Counted from the stretch's first letter, positions 23,970 to 33,564 are shown. The stretch: DNA of 46,876 bases from an uncultured bacterium (GCA_905215555.1 CAJMQU010000034.1:1-46876); one strand, 5' to 3'. Translations and numbers: made by a program. The notes: generated by a model from the sequence alone, not told the origin.

Positions 23970-25018
23970 AAGTTCAGTTTTAGAGTTACTGTGTATTGAT
24001 TTTCTGTTTCCGCCACTTCCAGAAGATAGCGGCCGGGATATAATAGTTCGAGTCTCCGGCGGATATTGGTCAGTCCGATGCCGCCTACCCGGCTTTTGGC
24101 AATTGCTACGGCAGGCTTGGAATTCTCACAACGAAACTCTAGACGGTCATTATCAACCTTAAAGAAAAGATGGACAAATGACGGATGTTCACTATCAAAA
24201 TTATGCTTTACGGCATTTTCTACAAAGGGGATGAAAAGCAGTGCCGGTAACTGTATGGCATCAATTTCTCCCTCTTCAGTGATGCTGTAGTCGAAGTGGT
24301 CGCGCCGTATCTTTTCCAGATTGAGATAATCATTCAGAAAACGGATATCCGAACGGAGAGGCACGTGTTCGCGGAAGTTGTCATTCATCTGATAGCGCAA
24401 TAAATCTTCCAGTTTGAATAATACTTGTGATGCCTCAGCAGGATTCTTGCGAATGAGCACATTGGCGTTATTCAGCATATTGAATAAGAAGTGCGGATTT
24501 ATCTGGTTCTTGAGAAATCTCAGTTCTGAATGCAGAGTGGCGGATTGCAGCTCATCTACCCGCTGATTGTAGAGTATCCAGTGACGGAGCAGGAGTATAG
24601 CGGACATCCCGGCTACAGTAAATCCCATAGCCAATACCCCTGATATGGCATTTATCAGAATAGGAATCAGTTCGGAATGAACTGCGGTAGTCGTAACCTC
24701 AACAGTGAAAATTTGGAATACCGCTACTGCTACAATAATTGCCAGACTCACAAAAAGTACTCCGAATGCATACGTCATCAAACGCCCTTTCAGCAGAAAG
24801 CGGGGAAACAGCCAATATAGATTGATATAGAAAACCACATCAATAGAAATAAAGTAAATGGCCCAACCAAGTAACCTTTGCGACAATGAAAGCGGACGTA
24901 TGGGAACATTCCAAAGTATATTCACCGTGATGAGAAACACGATAAATAGTAGGAATAGGTGCCTTGCCACCCGATATTGGGGAGCGAGCAGGAAATTGGT
25001 GAAATGGTTACCGGTCAT
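23966..25018 (-). CDS. Sensor histidine kinase (LytS/YehU type, His_kinase domain)
   Basis: A 350-aa membrane sensor with about four N-terminal transmembrane segments (residues 18-150) and no large periplasmic domain. The cytoplasmic part carries Q-I-N-P-H176-F-L-F-N, the phospho-accepting histidine of the family. An N-box F-I-P-F-V-E-N-A-V-K-H and a G-box G-G-I-G-L-T-N-I-R-R-R-L follow. It should be catalytically competent and phosphorylate the adjacent LytTR regulator. It overlaps the neighbouring genes by 4 nt on both sides. Confidence 0.95.
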   Translation of the reverse strand: MTGNHFTNFLLAPQYRVARHLFLLFIVFLITVNILWNVPIRPLSLSQRLLGWAIYFISIDVVFYINLYWLFPRFLLKGRLMTYAFGVLFVSLAIIVAVAVFQIFTVEVTTTAVHSELIPILINAISGVLAMGFTVAGMSAILLLRHWILYNQRVDELQSATLHSELRFLKNQINPHFLFNMLNNANVLIRKNPAEASQVLFKLEDLLRYQMNDNFREHVPLRSDIRFLNDYLNLEKIRRDHFDYSITEEGEIDAIQLPALLFIPFVENAVKHNFDSEHPSFVHLFFKVDNDRLEFRCENSKPAVAIAKSRVGGIGLTNIRRRLELLYPGRYLLEVAETENQYTVTLKLNL

Positions 25019-26088
25019 TTTCCACCTCCTTTCAGTTCAAGCCGGATACTTTGGTGGTTTACCTCCAACTGATATTGTTCTCCATATTGCAAGTCGAGGC
25101 GTTGCCGGATTTTGTTCAGTTCCTGATTATCTTCCAGGCAAGGAACAGATGTCCGGCAGTTGAACAGAACAGTATCATTTTCAGCTTCCAGGCTGATTTC
25201 AATGGAGACCGTTTGCATCTCCCGTGCCTCTGTTTGCTTTACGGCATACTGTATGAACGGGATAAAAAGCAAAGGAAATATAAACGTACGTCCGGTTTCT
25301 CCGGATGCATTGATCCGGAAGTCAAACTTATCCGAAACGAGCTGTTCCAGTTCCAGATAATTCGTGAGAAATTTGATTTCCGTATTCAGCAAAACCTTCT
25401 CCCAATTGCAGTCGTACAACTGATAACGGAGTATCTGGCTCAGCTTCATCAGCATTCTGGAAGCTTTTCCCGGATTCATCAATGCCTGTTTTCCAGAATA
25501 ATGAAGCACCCGAAACAACATCGAAGGACTAATCTGTTCTTTCAGATGTTCTATTTCGGTCTGCAACCTGATTTTCTCCAATTGCATCACACGCTGGTTT
25601 TCCAGTATCCACAACCTCAACAGGACGGTCATGCTACCACCGATAATACTGAGGAGCGTCAACGGAAAAGAAGAAAGATAATCCATCACAAACGCTATTT
25701 TAGGGTATCCGATAAAAATATTAGGTATGTGCAGAACAGATGATACCATATATTCTTGTGTGGCTTGCAAAACAAACACCACTACTAAACCGCCCGACAA
25801 GTAGAGGATATACATCAGATATTTCTGTTTCAGCAGATAGCGGGGTGTCAGATAAAGCAGATTAAAATAGAAAAGGGAACCATACAGCACAAACAAATTG
25901 AATATAAGCAGGTATAGCCACTTTCCCAATGCCCCCGTTGCATCCCGCAGAGTATACAATACCAGATTGCTGGTTATGACAAGCAGCGCTACTATGATCG
26001 TTGCATGTCTGGCCGGCCGGAGGCGTGGACTGATCAGAAAACGGTACAGGAAAGAACTGTCGTTGCCTATGATAGGTATTGTTTTCAT
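25015..26088 (-). CDS. Histidine-kinase-like protein lacking the catalytic histidine (probable pseudokinase)
   Basis: A 357-aa protein with the same layout as the downstream sensor: about four N-terminal transmembrane segments, a linker ENQRVMQLEKIRLQTEIEHL, then the His_kinase region. Where the sister protein has Q-I-N-P-H-F-L-F-N, this one has Q-I-S-P-S189-M-L-F-R, so the phospho-acceptor histidine is a serine. The N-box is F-I-P-F-I-Q-Y-A-V-K-Q, without the E-N pair, and no G-I-G-L motif is seen near L-N-K-I-R-Q-R-L-D-L. Catalysis is therefore unlikely. The frame is intact and overlaps the active kinase gene by 4 nt, suggesting a maintained role, for example as a sensing or allosteric partner. 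It follows the TonB receptor gene by 66 nt. Confidence 0.9.
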   Translation of the reverse strand: MKTIPIIGNDSSFLYRFLISPRLRPARHATIIVALLVITSNLVLYTLRDATGALGKWLYLLIFNLFVLYGSLFYFNLLYLTPRYLLKQKYLMYILYLSGGLVVVFVLQATQEYMVSSVLHIPNIFIGYPKIAFVMDYLSSFPLTLLSIIGGSMTVLLRLWILENQRVMQLEKIRLQTEIEHLKEQISPSMLFRVLHYSGKQALMNPGKASRMLMKLSQILRYQLYDCNWEKVLLNTEIKFLTNYLELEQLVSDKFDFRINASGETGRTFIFPLLFIPFIQYAVKQTEAREMQTVSIEISLEAENDTVLFNCRTSVPCLEDNQELNKIRQRLDLQYGEQYQLEVNHQSIRLELKGGGK

Positions 26089-26154
26089 TGGAGTCTTTTT
26101 AATTAAGTTGACGAAGATAGAATAAATTCATGGAAAACAGGGCCTTCCAGAGAA

Positions 26155-28487
26155 TTAAAACTCTATTTTATAACTGATATTGGTTAACCCCGTTTTCTGT
26201 TCGCTCGCCTCTATCTTCTCGGTTTTTATATTATAAAGGTGTTGGATGTACTCTTTTGCTCCCGTAAAATTGATACCTTTTATGGCGAATTCATGGGAAA
26301 CGTGGCGCTTGTTGATACGATAACTCACCGTATAGTTGCCAATCAGCATTGGCGAACGCTGTATGGAGTATGCTCGCGTTTCATCATACTGAACTTCTTT
26401 GTCGGGATGTGCCATCGTTGCTTCCACATCAATCGGGGCATATCGTTCTCCGCCCTGCAATGTCATTTTCAGGTTGACACTAAGGATGTTTTGTTTGTTG
26501 CGTCCCAGCATCCATTCTTTGCCTATCAGTCCGTTCAATACATATTTCCGGTTGAAGCGTGTGTTGTGCCATACTCCGTCACCACCACGATAGCGCGAAT
26601 CAAATAAGGAAGCGGTCACCATATAATAAAGCCCTTTGCTCAATGCACGTTCCCAGGTGATGTCTACTCCTACATTCCGTCCGCGGCCTTTGTTCACAAG
26701 TGTGTTTTCTACGTAGAAGTCACTCCGGTTGAGTACGGAGAAAGAGCTGTCGCGCATGACGGGGACATCGTACAGGAATTGTATGTAAGGCTCTACTTTC
26801 AGACTCATGTTATTCGAAATTTTATAGGCGAACGAGAACATCAAGTGATGTGCTTTCGTAAAGTCGAGGTTTTTATTCACGGATTCGTTACCTGTACTTT
26901 GGGTCTTTACAAAATACACATCAAGCTTTTCCATGCGGCTGTACATACCGTAAGCCAGTGCGAAAGATGTTTTTGTATTTGCCTGATATTTCAGACCGGC
27001 ACGAGGTTCCAGCGTCCAGTGATTGTTCAGGGTGAGTAATTGTCCGTATAAGCCGAAATTCAGGCTCAATCGGTCACTCATTCCCCATGAAGAACTGTTG
27101 TAAGCGGAAAGCAGGCTGGTGTTTCCGTCTCCTTTGGATATCATCTCCAACGGTTTGTCAATGAAGGGAGCGAGTTTCATATCCATATTGTAGAACATTT
27201 GCGTATACGTGAATCCGGTCTTGTTGGTGAAGCGGTTGTTTATTTTCCGGTTTAGCGAAGAGGTCAGTATCAGGTTGGTACTTCTGCTGTATTGGTCAAG
27301 GAAAGGAGAACTATTCAGTTCTCGGTCGAAATTTAATTGAAAGGCTTCCTGGTCGGAATAAGTGCCGGCAAGAGTGGTTTTCAGCAAAGTGTTTTCGTCA
27401 AAGAAGTAGCGGTGCGTGATACCTCCGGCTACCATATATTGCGTGAAATGTGCTTGCGCTGCGTCTTCCAGATAGTCCCATTTGCCGGGGTCCTCGTCAA
27501 ACGAATTTTTGAATTTATCGATGAGGGCAGTTCCCCATACAGAGAAGGTTCCAGCGCTGCGGGTAGGGAAGTTTAGTTTGAAGTTTAGGTCTTGATAATC
27601 CATCTTTCCGCCCAGGTCCACGTTCAGTAATCCTGTGGTGGAGTAGCGGTAGTTGAAGATATAGGAAGCCTTATGCTTCTTGCTCAACGGGCCTTCGGAA
27701 GCGAAGTCTATTCCCATGATACCGACCTGAAAGGTGTTTTCATTCTTCTGATTGTTTCCGTTGCGTAACTTCATGTCGAATACACCGGAAACAGCATTGC
27801 CGTATTCCGCCGGAAAAGCTCCCGTGAAGAAGTCCGAATTGCCCAATACCTGTGCGCTGAGTGATGAAAGGATTCCTCCGCCTAGGGTTGCAATATCAGC
27901 AAAATGGTTGGGATTGGGAATTTCCACGTCTTCCAGTCTCCATTGCAATAAGTGAGGCGCATTGCCATGAATGGATATGCCGTTGTTGGAAACGCTCGGT
28001 GTCACTCCGGCAAATGAAGCTACCAGCCGGGCAGGGTCATCGAAGCCGCCCGCATAGCGGCTTGCTTCTTCTACACTGAGCATACGCGCTCCGGCAACGG
28101 CCATTTTGTTCATTACTTCGTTCTGATTATTGGCACGGACCACGACTTCCTTCAGTTCATTGACGTTTTCACGCATGGCTATTTCCAGATAAACTTCCTT
28201 GGCGGAGGTCACCAGAATTTCGCGTATGCTTACCGGTTCATATCCCATGAAAGAAGACTCTACCGAATGGCGGCCTACCGGAACCTTGGGCAGTGTGAAA
28301 CGGCCGAGGCTGTCGCACACTGCTCCTAAATCCGGCATATCTGTCAAGCGTACGGTGGCGTAGGGGATGGGGTGCCGGATGCCCGGTCGTACACAACGCC
28401 ACGTAGAGTTTGTACCGGTCGTTCCTGAGCGAAACAACAAAGTGAAAAAAACAATGCTATGATTGCTATTACTTTAATCTTATCCAT
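26155..28487 (-). pseudogene. TonB-dependent outer-membrane receptor, frameshifted near the N-terminus
   Basis: The gene begins at MDKIKVIAIIALFFSLCCFA (signal peptide, ATG 28487) and reads RGVVYDRASG. The frame then runs into a stop, while the next frame continues HPIPYATVRLTDMPDLGAV and onward to 26155. Merging both gives a carboxypeptidase-like regulatory domain, a plug domain (GNAPHLLQWRLEDVEIPNPN, NAVSGVFDMKLRNG) and a beta-barrel ending in I-E-F, about 777 aa. A single missing base near 28390, in GCATCCGGCACCCC where GGC-CAC would be expected, explains the shift. The remaining 750 residues are undamaged, so the change is recent or a sequencing error. The ligand is unknown. It lies upstream of the LytTR system genes. 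A TATCTTTG box at 28509-28516 (minus) may start transcription. Confidence 0.85.
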
Positions 28488-28531
28488 CTTTATCTGTTTT
28501 GATTGTGACAAAGATAGATTGTCCTTATACG

Positions 28532-30163
28532 CTATTTTTCCTTTTGAGACGAAGCGGATGGGTTTGTAGACAAAAGCAGGTTTTTCATACAATTTATTTC
28601 TCTCAGGAATTCCTTGTCATGCGATACTGCAATAACGGTTCCTGCATAATCCCGGATAGTTGCCGTAATGATTTCGATACTTTCAATGTCCAGATTATTG
28701 GTTGGTTCATCCAGAATAAAAGCATCCGGCGTATTGTCCGCAATCATCAGGCAGCAGAAAGAAAGACGCATCTTCTCTCCACCGCTAAGCAACGAGCAGG
28801 ATTTGTTCCATGTGTCTACCGGAAAAAGGTAACGGTTCAGTATCGTTTTCAATTCATGTTCCGGTAGCAGACGGCGGTTGAAATGTTCTGCCTGTTCCAG
28901 AATGCTGAGTTCATTCTGGATAAGGGAGTACTCCTGATCCAGATAAACGAAACTGAAATCAATCCGTTCCAGACTTCCTGAACTGGCAGGAAGTGCCCCG
29001 CAGATCAGTTTCAGCAGAGTCGTTTTACCACTGCCATTGTTTCCTTCAATGCAGAAGCGGTCACTGCTTTTCAACTGGAAACTGAGCGGTTCCTGCCACA
29101 TGAGATGTCCAGTATCAGGGTACTGGAAATTCATTTCCGTAGCCGTGACCAGTATCTTGCCTTCATGCAAAGCCGAGGCACTGAAATTGGTTTTCAACTT
29201 CTCGGCAAGCGGGATGGCACTTCTGATGTTTTGCATCTCCTGTTGCAGCTTTTCCGATTTCTCGGCATGCACGTTTTTCAGTCTGTGGGTGCTTACTTCT
29301 GCCTTATCTTTCATAGCGCCCATCATGATGCGCGGGATACCTTTCTTTATGGCTGCTTTTTCTCCCCGCACATTTTGTTTCGTTTTCTGTTCCGCCAGTT
29401 CGCGGGCTGTTTTCCGAGCAAGGCGCAAAGTCTTTTGTTTCTCTTCCAACTGTTCCTGCAAGGCATTGAGTTGAATGTTTTTCTGCTCTTTGAAGAAGTC
29501 GTAATTTCCACCGTAATATGTCAGTCCGTTGGAAGATAACTCGCAAATGGCGGGAAGTAAATTCAGTAATGTACGGTCGTGGCTGATGACAAGAACGGCG
29601 GCAGAAGTACGTTGCACGAATTCATATAGCCGCTTTCTGCCTGCCATATCCAAGTGATTCGTAGGTTCGTCCAGCAGAATGGCAGTAGGAGAGTGTAGCT
29701 CCATACCGGCAAGAAATATGCGTGTTTTCTCTCCACCACTGAGGCCGTCCATCAGACGGGAGAGGGGAGTACCGTGCATTCCCCATGTTGCCAGGGAGGC
29801 TTGGGCACGTTCTTCAATATTCCAGTCGTCATCCAGCGTTGTGAAATGCTTTTCGGATACGTCTCCATTCAAGATGGCATGCAGCGCTTCCTGTTTATGG
29901 TCTATCCTTAAAGCCTGTGCGACAGTCCGGTCGTTGTATTGGCCGAAATGCTGAGGCACATAATAAAGATGTTCGGGACGGGTGACTGTTCCTGCCACGG
30001 GCAATAAGTCTCCTGCAATAATGCGCATCAGGGTAGACTTGCCGCAACCGTTGTTTCCAGTCAGCGCCATTTTGTCTCCCGGATTGACGGTCAGGTTTAA
30101 ATGCTGGAACAAAATTTCCTTGTCAGAATGGACATAGCTAAGGTCTCTGATAATAATACTCAT
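28532..30163 (-). CDS. ABC-F family ATPase (ribosome-associated, possible antibiotic-resistance type)
   Basis: A 543-aa soluble protein with two ABC domains and no transmembrane segment. Walker A motifs are G36-N-N-G-C-G-K-S-T and G-N-N-G-S-G-K-T-T. Signatures are L-S-G-G-E-K-T-R and L-S-G-G-E-K-M-R. Walker B/D-loops are L-L-D-E-P-T-N-H-L-D and I-L-D-E-P-T-N-N-L-D. A charged inter-domain linker (about residues 235-310) contains Q-N-V-R-G-E-K-A-A-I-K-K-G-I. ABC-F proteins act on the ribosome; some protect it from antibiotics. The start is MSIIIRDLSYVHSDKEI at 30163; the in-frame ATG at 30268 adds 35 residues that look like translated leader. The leader has attenuator-like features. Confidence 0.93.
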   Translation of the reverse strand: MSIIIRDLSYVHSDKEILFQHLNLTVNPGDKMALTGNNGCGKSTLMRIIAGDLLPVAGTVTRPEHLYYVPQHFGQYNDRTVAQALRIDHKQEALHAILNGDVSEKHFTTLDDDWNIEERAQASLATWGMHGTPLSRLMDGLSGGEKTRIFLAGMELHSPTAILLDEPTNHLDMAGRKRLYEFVQRTSAAVLVISHDRTLLNLLPAICELSSNGLTYYGGNYDFFKEQKNIQLNALQEQLEEKQKTLRLARKTARELAEQKTKQNVRGEKAAIKKGIPRIMMGAMKDKAEVSTHRLKNVHAEKSEKLQQEMQNIRSAIPLAEKLKTNFSASALHEGKILVTATEMNFQYPDTGHLMWQEPLSFQLKSSDRFCIEGNNGSGKTTLLKLICGALPASSGSLERIDFSFVYLDQEYSLIQNELSILEQAEHFNRRLLPEHELKTILNRYLFPVDTWNKSCSLLSGGEKMRLSFCCLMIADNTPDAFILDEPTNNLDIESIEIITATIRDYAGTVIAVSHDKEFLREINCMKNLLLSTNPSASSQKEK

Positions 30164-30169
30164 GATAAA

Positions 30170-30257
30170 ATACTGTGTTAAGAGAGTGAATAACAGGATA
30201 AAATCTCGGAAGCTTCCGTGAAGGAAGCCATTGGAAGGGGACAGACAAACACAGTAT
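30170..30257 (-). promoter_or_regulatory. Inverted repeat in the ABC-F leader, next to the start codon
   Basis: On the minus strand, ATACTGTGTT (30248-30257) is perfectly complementary to AACACAGTAT (30170-30179), which ends 6 nt before the ATG at 30163. The stem would sequester the initiation region. A small GCTTCC-TTCAC-GGAAGC hairpin lies between the arms (about 30208-30224). Upstream, a five-codon ORF (MRISK, ATG near 30350) lies in the same leader. Confidence 0.6.
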
Positions 30258-30382
30258 GGACTAAACATCTACATTTGTGATGCTCAGCGTTCTGAATAAT
30301 AAAGCATATAAAAGGTGATGTTTACCGAATGGTTTGTCTTTACTTAGAAATTCTCATCGTAGTAATTATTAGTTAGTGGGTG

Positions 30383-30414
30383 CAAAGATAGATATTTCTT
30401 TTGAAAGACACAAA
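30383..30414 (-). promoter_or_regulatory. Promoter of the ABC-F gene (TTTG, 20 nt, TATCTTTG)
   Basis: On the minus strand, TTTG (30411-30414) is followed after 20 nt by TATCTTTG (30383-30390), a full match to the Bacteroides consensus. Transcription would start near 30378, leaving a leader of about 215 nt before the ATG at 30163. Confidence 0.8.
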
Positions 30415-30421
30415 TTACCTC

Positions 30422-30901
30422 TTATTCCATAGAAGAAGCATCGAATGACAGCGGCAATAATGCTCCTACACTCTTCATTTCATAAATTCCTTTTTTACCG
30501 TAAAGGAGAATTCGCATAGGCTGTTTGAAACGTTTTTCCGTTTCGAGCATAACTTGTCGACAGGCACCGCAGGGCGGAATAGGGTCGTCGAGGAAATCCT
30601 TTTCATTGCGTGCGGCAATGGCAAGAGTTTCTACTGGCTGGTCGGGATATTGTGAATTGGCATAAAACAAAGTGGTACGCTCAGCGCAGAGTCCTGACGG
30701 ATAAGCAGCATTTTCCTGGTTCGTACCTGTGACGATTCTGCCGTCTGCCAGTCGTGCAGCAGCACCTACTGAGAAGTGCGAATAAGGGGCATAACTACGT
30801 TGGGTTGCTTCACGGGCGGCATTCATCAGCTCACGGTCAGTGTCACTTAACTCATTGTATTTGTATATTTTAATGTCAATTTGTAAGGTCAAATCTTTCA
30901 T
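30422..30901 (-). CDS. cdd: Cytidine deaminase
   Basis: Zinc-dependent deaminase converting cytidine and deoxycytidine to uridine and deoxyuridine in pyrimidine salvage. The 159-aa length fits the small homotetrameric class with an N-terminal extension. Zinc ligands and the catalytic glutamate are C72-A-E74 and P-C111-G-A-C114; substrate-binding S-H-F-S-V-G-A-A is at 41-48. It starts at MKDLTLQIDIKIYKYNELSD. Its stop codon lies in the region of the ABC-F promoter, so expression of the two is probably separate. Confidence 0.96.
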   Translation of the reverse strand: MKDLTLQIDIKIYKYNELSDTDRELMNAAREATQRSYAPYSHFSVGAAARLADGRIVTGTNQENAAYPSGLCAERTTLFYANSQYPDQPVETLAIAARNEKDFLDDPIPPCGACRQVMLETEKRFKQPMRILLYGKKGIYEMKSVGALLPLSFDASSME

Positions 30902-31000
30902 AAGGCAATAAGGTATATTGTAATTAATGTTACAAAGTTAGAAAAGAGATTGGTAAATCCAATTCTTTTTAAGATTTTTGTGACCTCAACTCATACTGCT

Positions 31001-31927
31001 ATGAACAAATTTAACGCTATCAGACTTACCGCAATCCTGGCACTCCTTGTTTGTGCTGTTGCTGTGCAGGCGCAGCGCCGGAATGCCCGTTATGTGGAAT
31101 ATATAGAAAAGTATGCTCCGCTTGCCGTGCAGCAAATGAAGGAACACAAGATACCTGCCAGTATCACCCTGGCACAAGGACTTTTGGAAAGTGGTGCCGG
31201 ACAGAGTATGTTGGCCCGCAAAAGCAACAATCATTTCGGCATCAAGTGCGGCAGTAACTGGCGCGGACGCACAGTGCGGCATGATGACGATGCGCGCAAT
31301 GAATGTTTCCGTGCTTATAGCAATCCCCGTGACTCTTACGAGGATCATTCCGCTTTTCTGAAACGTGGCGCCCGTTATGCTTTCCTGTTCAATCTGAAGA
31401 TTACGGATTATAAAGGTTGGGCTCGCGGTCTGAAGAAAGCCGGATATGCAACAGATCCTTCTTATGCCAACCGTTTGATTACAATCATTGAAGATTATGA
31501 CCTTTACAAGTACGACAGCCGTGGCATGAGCAAACGTGAAGCTCGTAAGTGGGCAAAGGAATTGAAGAAGAAACCTTGGCTTGCCAATCCGCATCAGGTA
31601 TATATTGCTAATGATATAGCGTATGTCGTAGCACGTGATGGTGACACTTTCCGTTTCTTGGGCGGAGAGTTCGATATTAGCTGGAAGAAGCTGGTGAAGT
31701 ATAATGATCTGCATAAAGATTATACTTTGGAAGCTGGTGATATTATCTATCTGAAAGCTAAGAAGAAGAAAGCTTCCAAACCGCATACTGTTTATATTGT
31801 GAGAGACGGTGACTCCATGCATTCCATTTCTCAAAAGTATGGCATACGCTTGAAGAACCTGTATAAGATGAATCGGAAAGATGCTGAATATATTCCTGAA
31901 GTAGGAGACAGGTTGAGGCTGAGATAA
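31001..31927 (+). CDS. Secreted glucosaminidase-domain protein with LysM domains
   Basis: A peptidoglycan hydrolase of the FlgJ/GH73-like type, 308 aa. The signal peptide is MNKFNAIRLTAILALLVCAV, cut near A-V-Q-A-Q. The glucosaminidase domain spans about residues 30-170 (I-T-L-A-Q-G-L-L-E-S-G-A-G-Q-S with the likely catalytic E, then N-N-H-F-G-I-K-C). Two LysM-like segments follow (AYVVARDGDTFRFLGGEFDI and HTVYIVRDGDSMHSISQKYG). The start at 31001 was preferred to ATG 30950 because it places the signal peptide at the N-terminus. It is divergent from cdd. Confidence 0.93.
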   Translation: MNKFNAIRLTAILALLVCAVAVQAQRRNARYVEYIEKYAPLAVQQMKEHKIPASITLAQGLLESGAGQSMLARKSNNHFGIKCGSNWRGRTVRHDDDARNECFRAYSNPRDSYEDHSAFLKRGARYAFLFNLKITDYKGWARGLKKAGYATDPSYANRLITIIEDYDLYKYDSRGMSKREARKWAKELKKKPWLANPHQVYIANDIAYVVARDGDTFRFLGGEFDISWKKLVKYNDLHKDYTLEAGDIIYLKAKKKKASKPHTVYIVRDGDSMHSISQKYGIRLKNLYKMNRKDAEYIPEVGDRLRLR

Positions 31928-32263
31928 TAGGGAATTCTGATTTGCATAGGGGGGAGGTTTTGTTTATTATGAATTAGATTCTTGCGTTGTTACTTCTAAT
32001 TGGTGCAATAATGCCTCGTAGGCTGAAAGTCTATATCTTACATTTAGTTTTATCAAAAGCTAAGATTAGCTAAGGAATTTATCCGAAAATGTACAGGGTG
32101 TTCGATATCGGACACCCTTCTTTTTTTCTATTTGCTTGTTTTCAGCTATTTACATTTTTGGCACGCATTTAGTATATATAAATAATGTGAATAATATGCT
32201 TGTTCGTTTTTGAAAGCGGACGAAGGCTGAAGACAGATAATAATAAATAACTCAATATTCAAC
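31928..32263. other. Intergenic region between the glucosaminidase and adaptor genes
   Basis: This 336-nt gap contains no gene. Its left part (31928-32090) shows nothing I can name. Its right part holds the palindrome at 32096-32117 followed by a T-run, which would also work as a terminator on the plus strand, and the -24/-12-like element at 32155-32173. Confidence 0.6.
32098..32173 (+). promoter_or_regulatory. Putative sigma-54-type control region upstream of the adaptor gene
   Basis: The palindrome GTGTTCGATATCGGACAC (32098-32115) lies about 54 bp upstream of a GG dinucleotide (32160-32161) within TTTTTGGCACGCATTTAG. Ten bases later comes G-T, where sigma-54 promoters have GC. An almost identical arrangement precedes the ATPase gene. 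The palindrome resembles an enhancer-binding-protein site, although the T-run after it also allows a terminator reading. Confidence 0.6.
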
Positions 32264-33511
32264 ATGGACAGAGAAATACCAAAAGCAGTGCGTAACAAAG
32301 AACGCAACAAGAAAATTATTCGTTACGGCGGCATCGGCGTGGCAAGTATAATCGTTATCAGCGTACTCATTTCATTGATGCGTACGGGAGTTAAGACAAA
32401 AGACCTGGTACTTTCTACAGTAGATAAGGGCACGATCGAAGTCAGTGTAAGTGCATCCGGAAAAGTGGTGCCGGCTTTCGAAGAGATTATCAATTCCCCT
32501 ATCAATACCCGTATTGTCGAGATATATAAGAAAGGTGGCGATAGCGTAGATATAGGTACGCCGATTCTGAAGCTCGATTTGCAGAGTGTGGAGACAGACT
32601 ATAAGAAGTTGTTGGACGAAGAGCAGATGCGCAGCTACAAATTGGATCAGTTGCGTGTGAACAACCAGACCAAACTGAACGACCTGTCAATGAAGATTAA
32701 AGTTTCCGCCATGCAGTTGAATCGCAAGAAAGTGGAGTTGCGTAATGAGCAATATCTTGATAGCCTGGGTTCGGGAACTACGGATAAAGTGCGTCAGGCA
32801 GAACTTAGCTATAACGTAGCCCAGTTGGAATACGAACAGTTGAAACAACAATATGATAATGAGAAAGAAGTGCTTGCTGCCGAATATAAAGTTCAGGAGT
32901 TGGATTTCAGTATCTTCCGCAAAGGCCTTGCCGAGATGAAGCGAACGCTGGATGATGCACAGGTTCGTTCTCCGCGCAAAGCTATCCTTACTTATATTAA
33001 TAACCAGATTGGTGCACAGGTTTCTCAGGGAAGTCAGCTTGCAGTGATTTCTGATCTTAGCCATTTCAAAGTGGAAGGGGAGATTGCCGATACGTATGGT
33101 GACCGTGTGGCCGCTGGTGGCAAGGCAATTGTGAAGATTGGCAGTGATAAACTGGAAGGTACGGTGAGCAGTGTGACGCCGTTGTCGAAGAATGGAGTGA
33201 TTTCTTTCACCGTACAACTGAACGAGGATAATAATCGCCGTTTGCGTTCGGGATTGAAGACGGATGTATATGTGATGAATGCCGTGAAAGAAGATGTGAT
33301 GCGTATCGCCAATGCTTCTTATTATGTAGGACGTGGCGAGTATGATCTCTTTGTGCGTGACTCTGATAAAGAAATCGTGAAACGTAAAGTGCAACTGGGT
33401 GATAGTAACTTTGAGTTTGTTGAGGTTATCAGTGGTTTGCAGCCGGGTGATCAGGTGGTAGTGAGCGACATGAGCCAGTATAAAAATAAGAATAAGCTGA
33501 AGTTGAATTAG
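32264..33511 (+). CDS. Membrane-fusion (HlyD/MacA-like) adaptor of an ABC efflux system
   Basis: A 415-aa periplasmic adaptor anchored by one N-terminal helix (about residues 25-45). The family order is visible. A lipoyl half-motif (VSVSASGKVVPAFEEIINSP) comes first, then a long alpha-hairpin (about residues 105-235, rich in Glu, Gln and Lys). The second lipoyl half follows (QVRSPRKAILTYINNQIGAQ), then beta-barrel and membrane-proximal domains up to PGDQVVVSDMSQYKNK. It would link the permeases to an outer-membrane channel, which is not in the window. It is the first gene of the first efflux unit, followed by the first permease after 53 nt. Confidence 0.92.
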   Translation: MDREIPKAVRNKERNKKIIRYGGIGVASIIVISVLISLMRTGVKTKDLVLSTVDKGTIEVSVSASGKVVPAFEEIINSPINTRIVEIYKKGGDSVDIGTPILKLDLQSVETDYKKLLDEEQMRSYKLDQLRVNNQTKLNDLSMKIKVSAMQLNRKKVELRNEQYLDSLGSGTTDKVRQAELSYNVAQLEYEQLKQQYDNEKEVLAAEYKVQELDFSIFRKGLAEMKRTLDDAQVRSPRKAILTYINNQIGAQVSQGSQLAVISDLSHFKVEGEIADTYGDRVAAGGKAIVKIGSDKLEGTVSSVTPLSKNGVISFTVQLNEDNNRRLRSGLKTDVYVMNAVKEDVMRIANASYYVGRGEYDLFVRDSDKEIVKRKVQLGDSNFEFVEVISGLQPGDQVVVSDMSQYKNKNKLKLN

Positions 33512-33564
33512 CTACGAGCTACAAGTAACAAGTGCCTTTCGGAGTAATTGAAAATAAGAAAGAT

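Noticed and set aside
30164..30268. N-terminal extension of the ABC-F protein from the ATG at 30268
   Set aside because: The added 35 residues do not resemble ABC-F N-termini, and the internal start gives the normal first strand MSIIIRDLSY.
30986..31834. A 282-codon minus-strand ORF
   Set aside because: Antisense to the glucosaminidase/LysM gene, whose domains and signal peptide are convincing.
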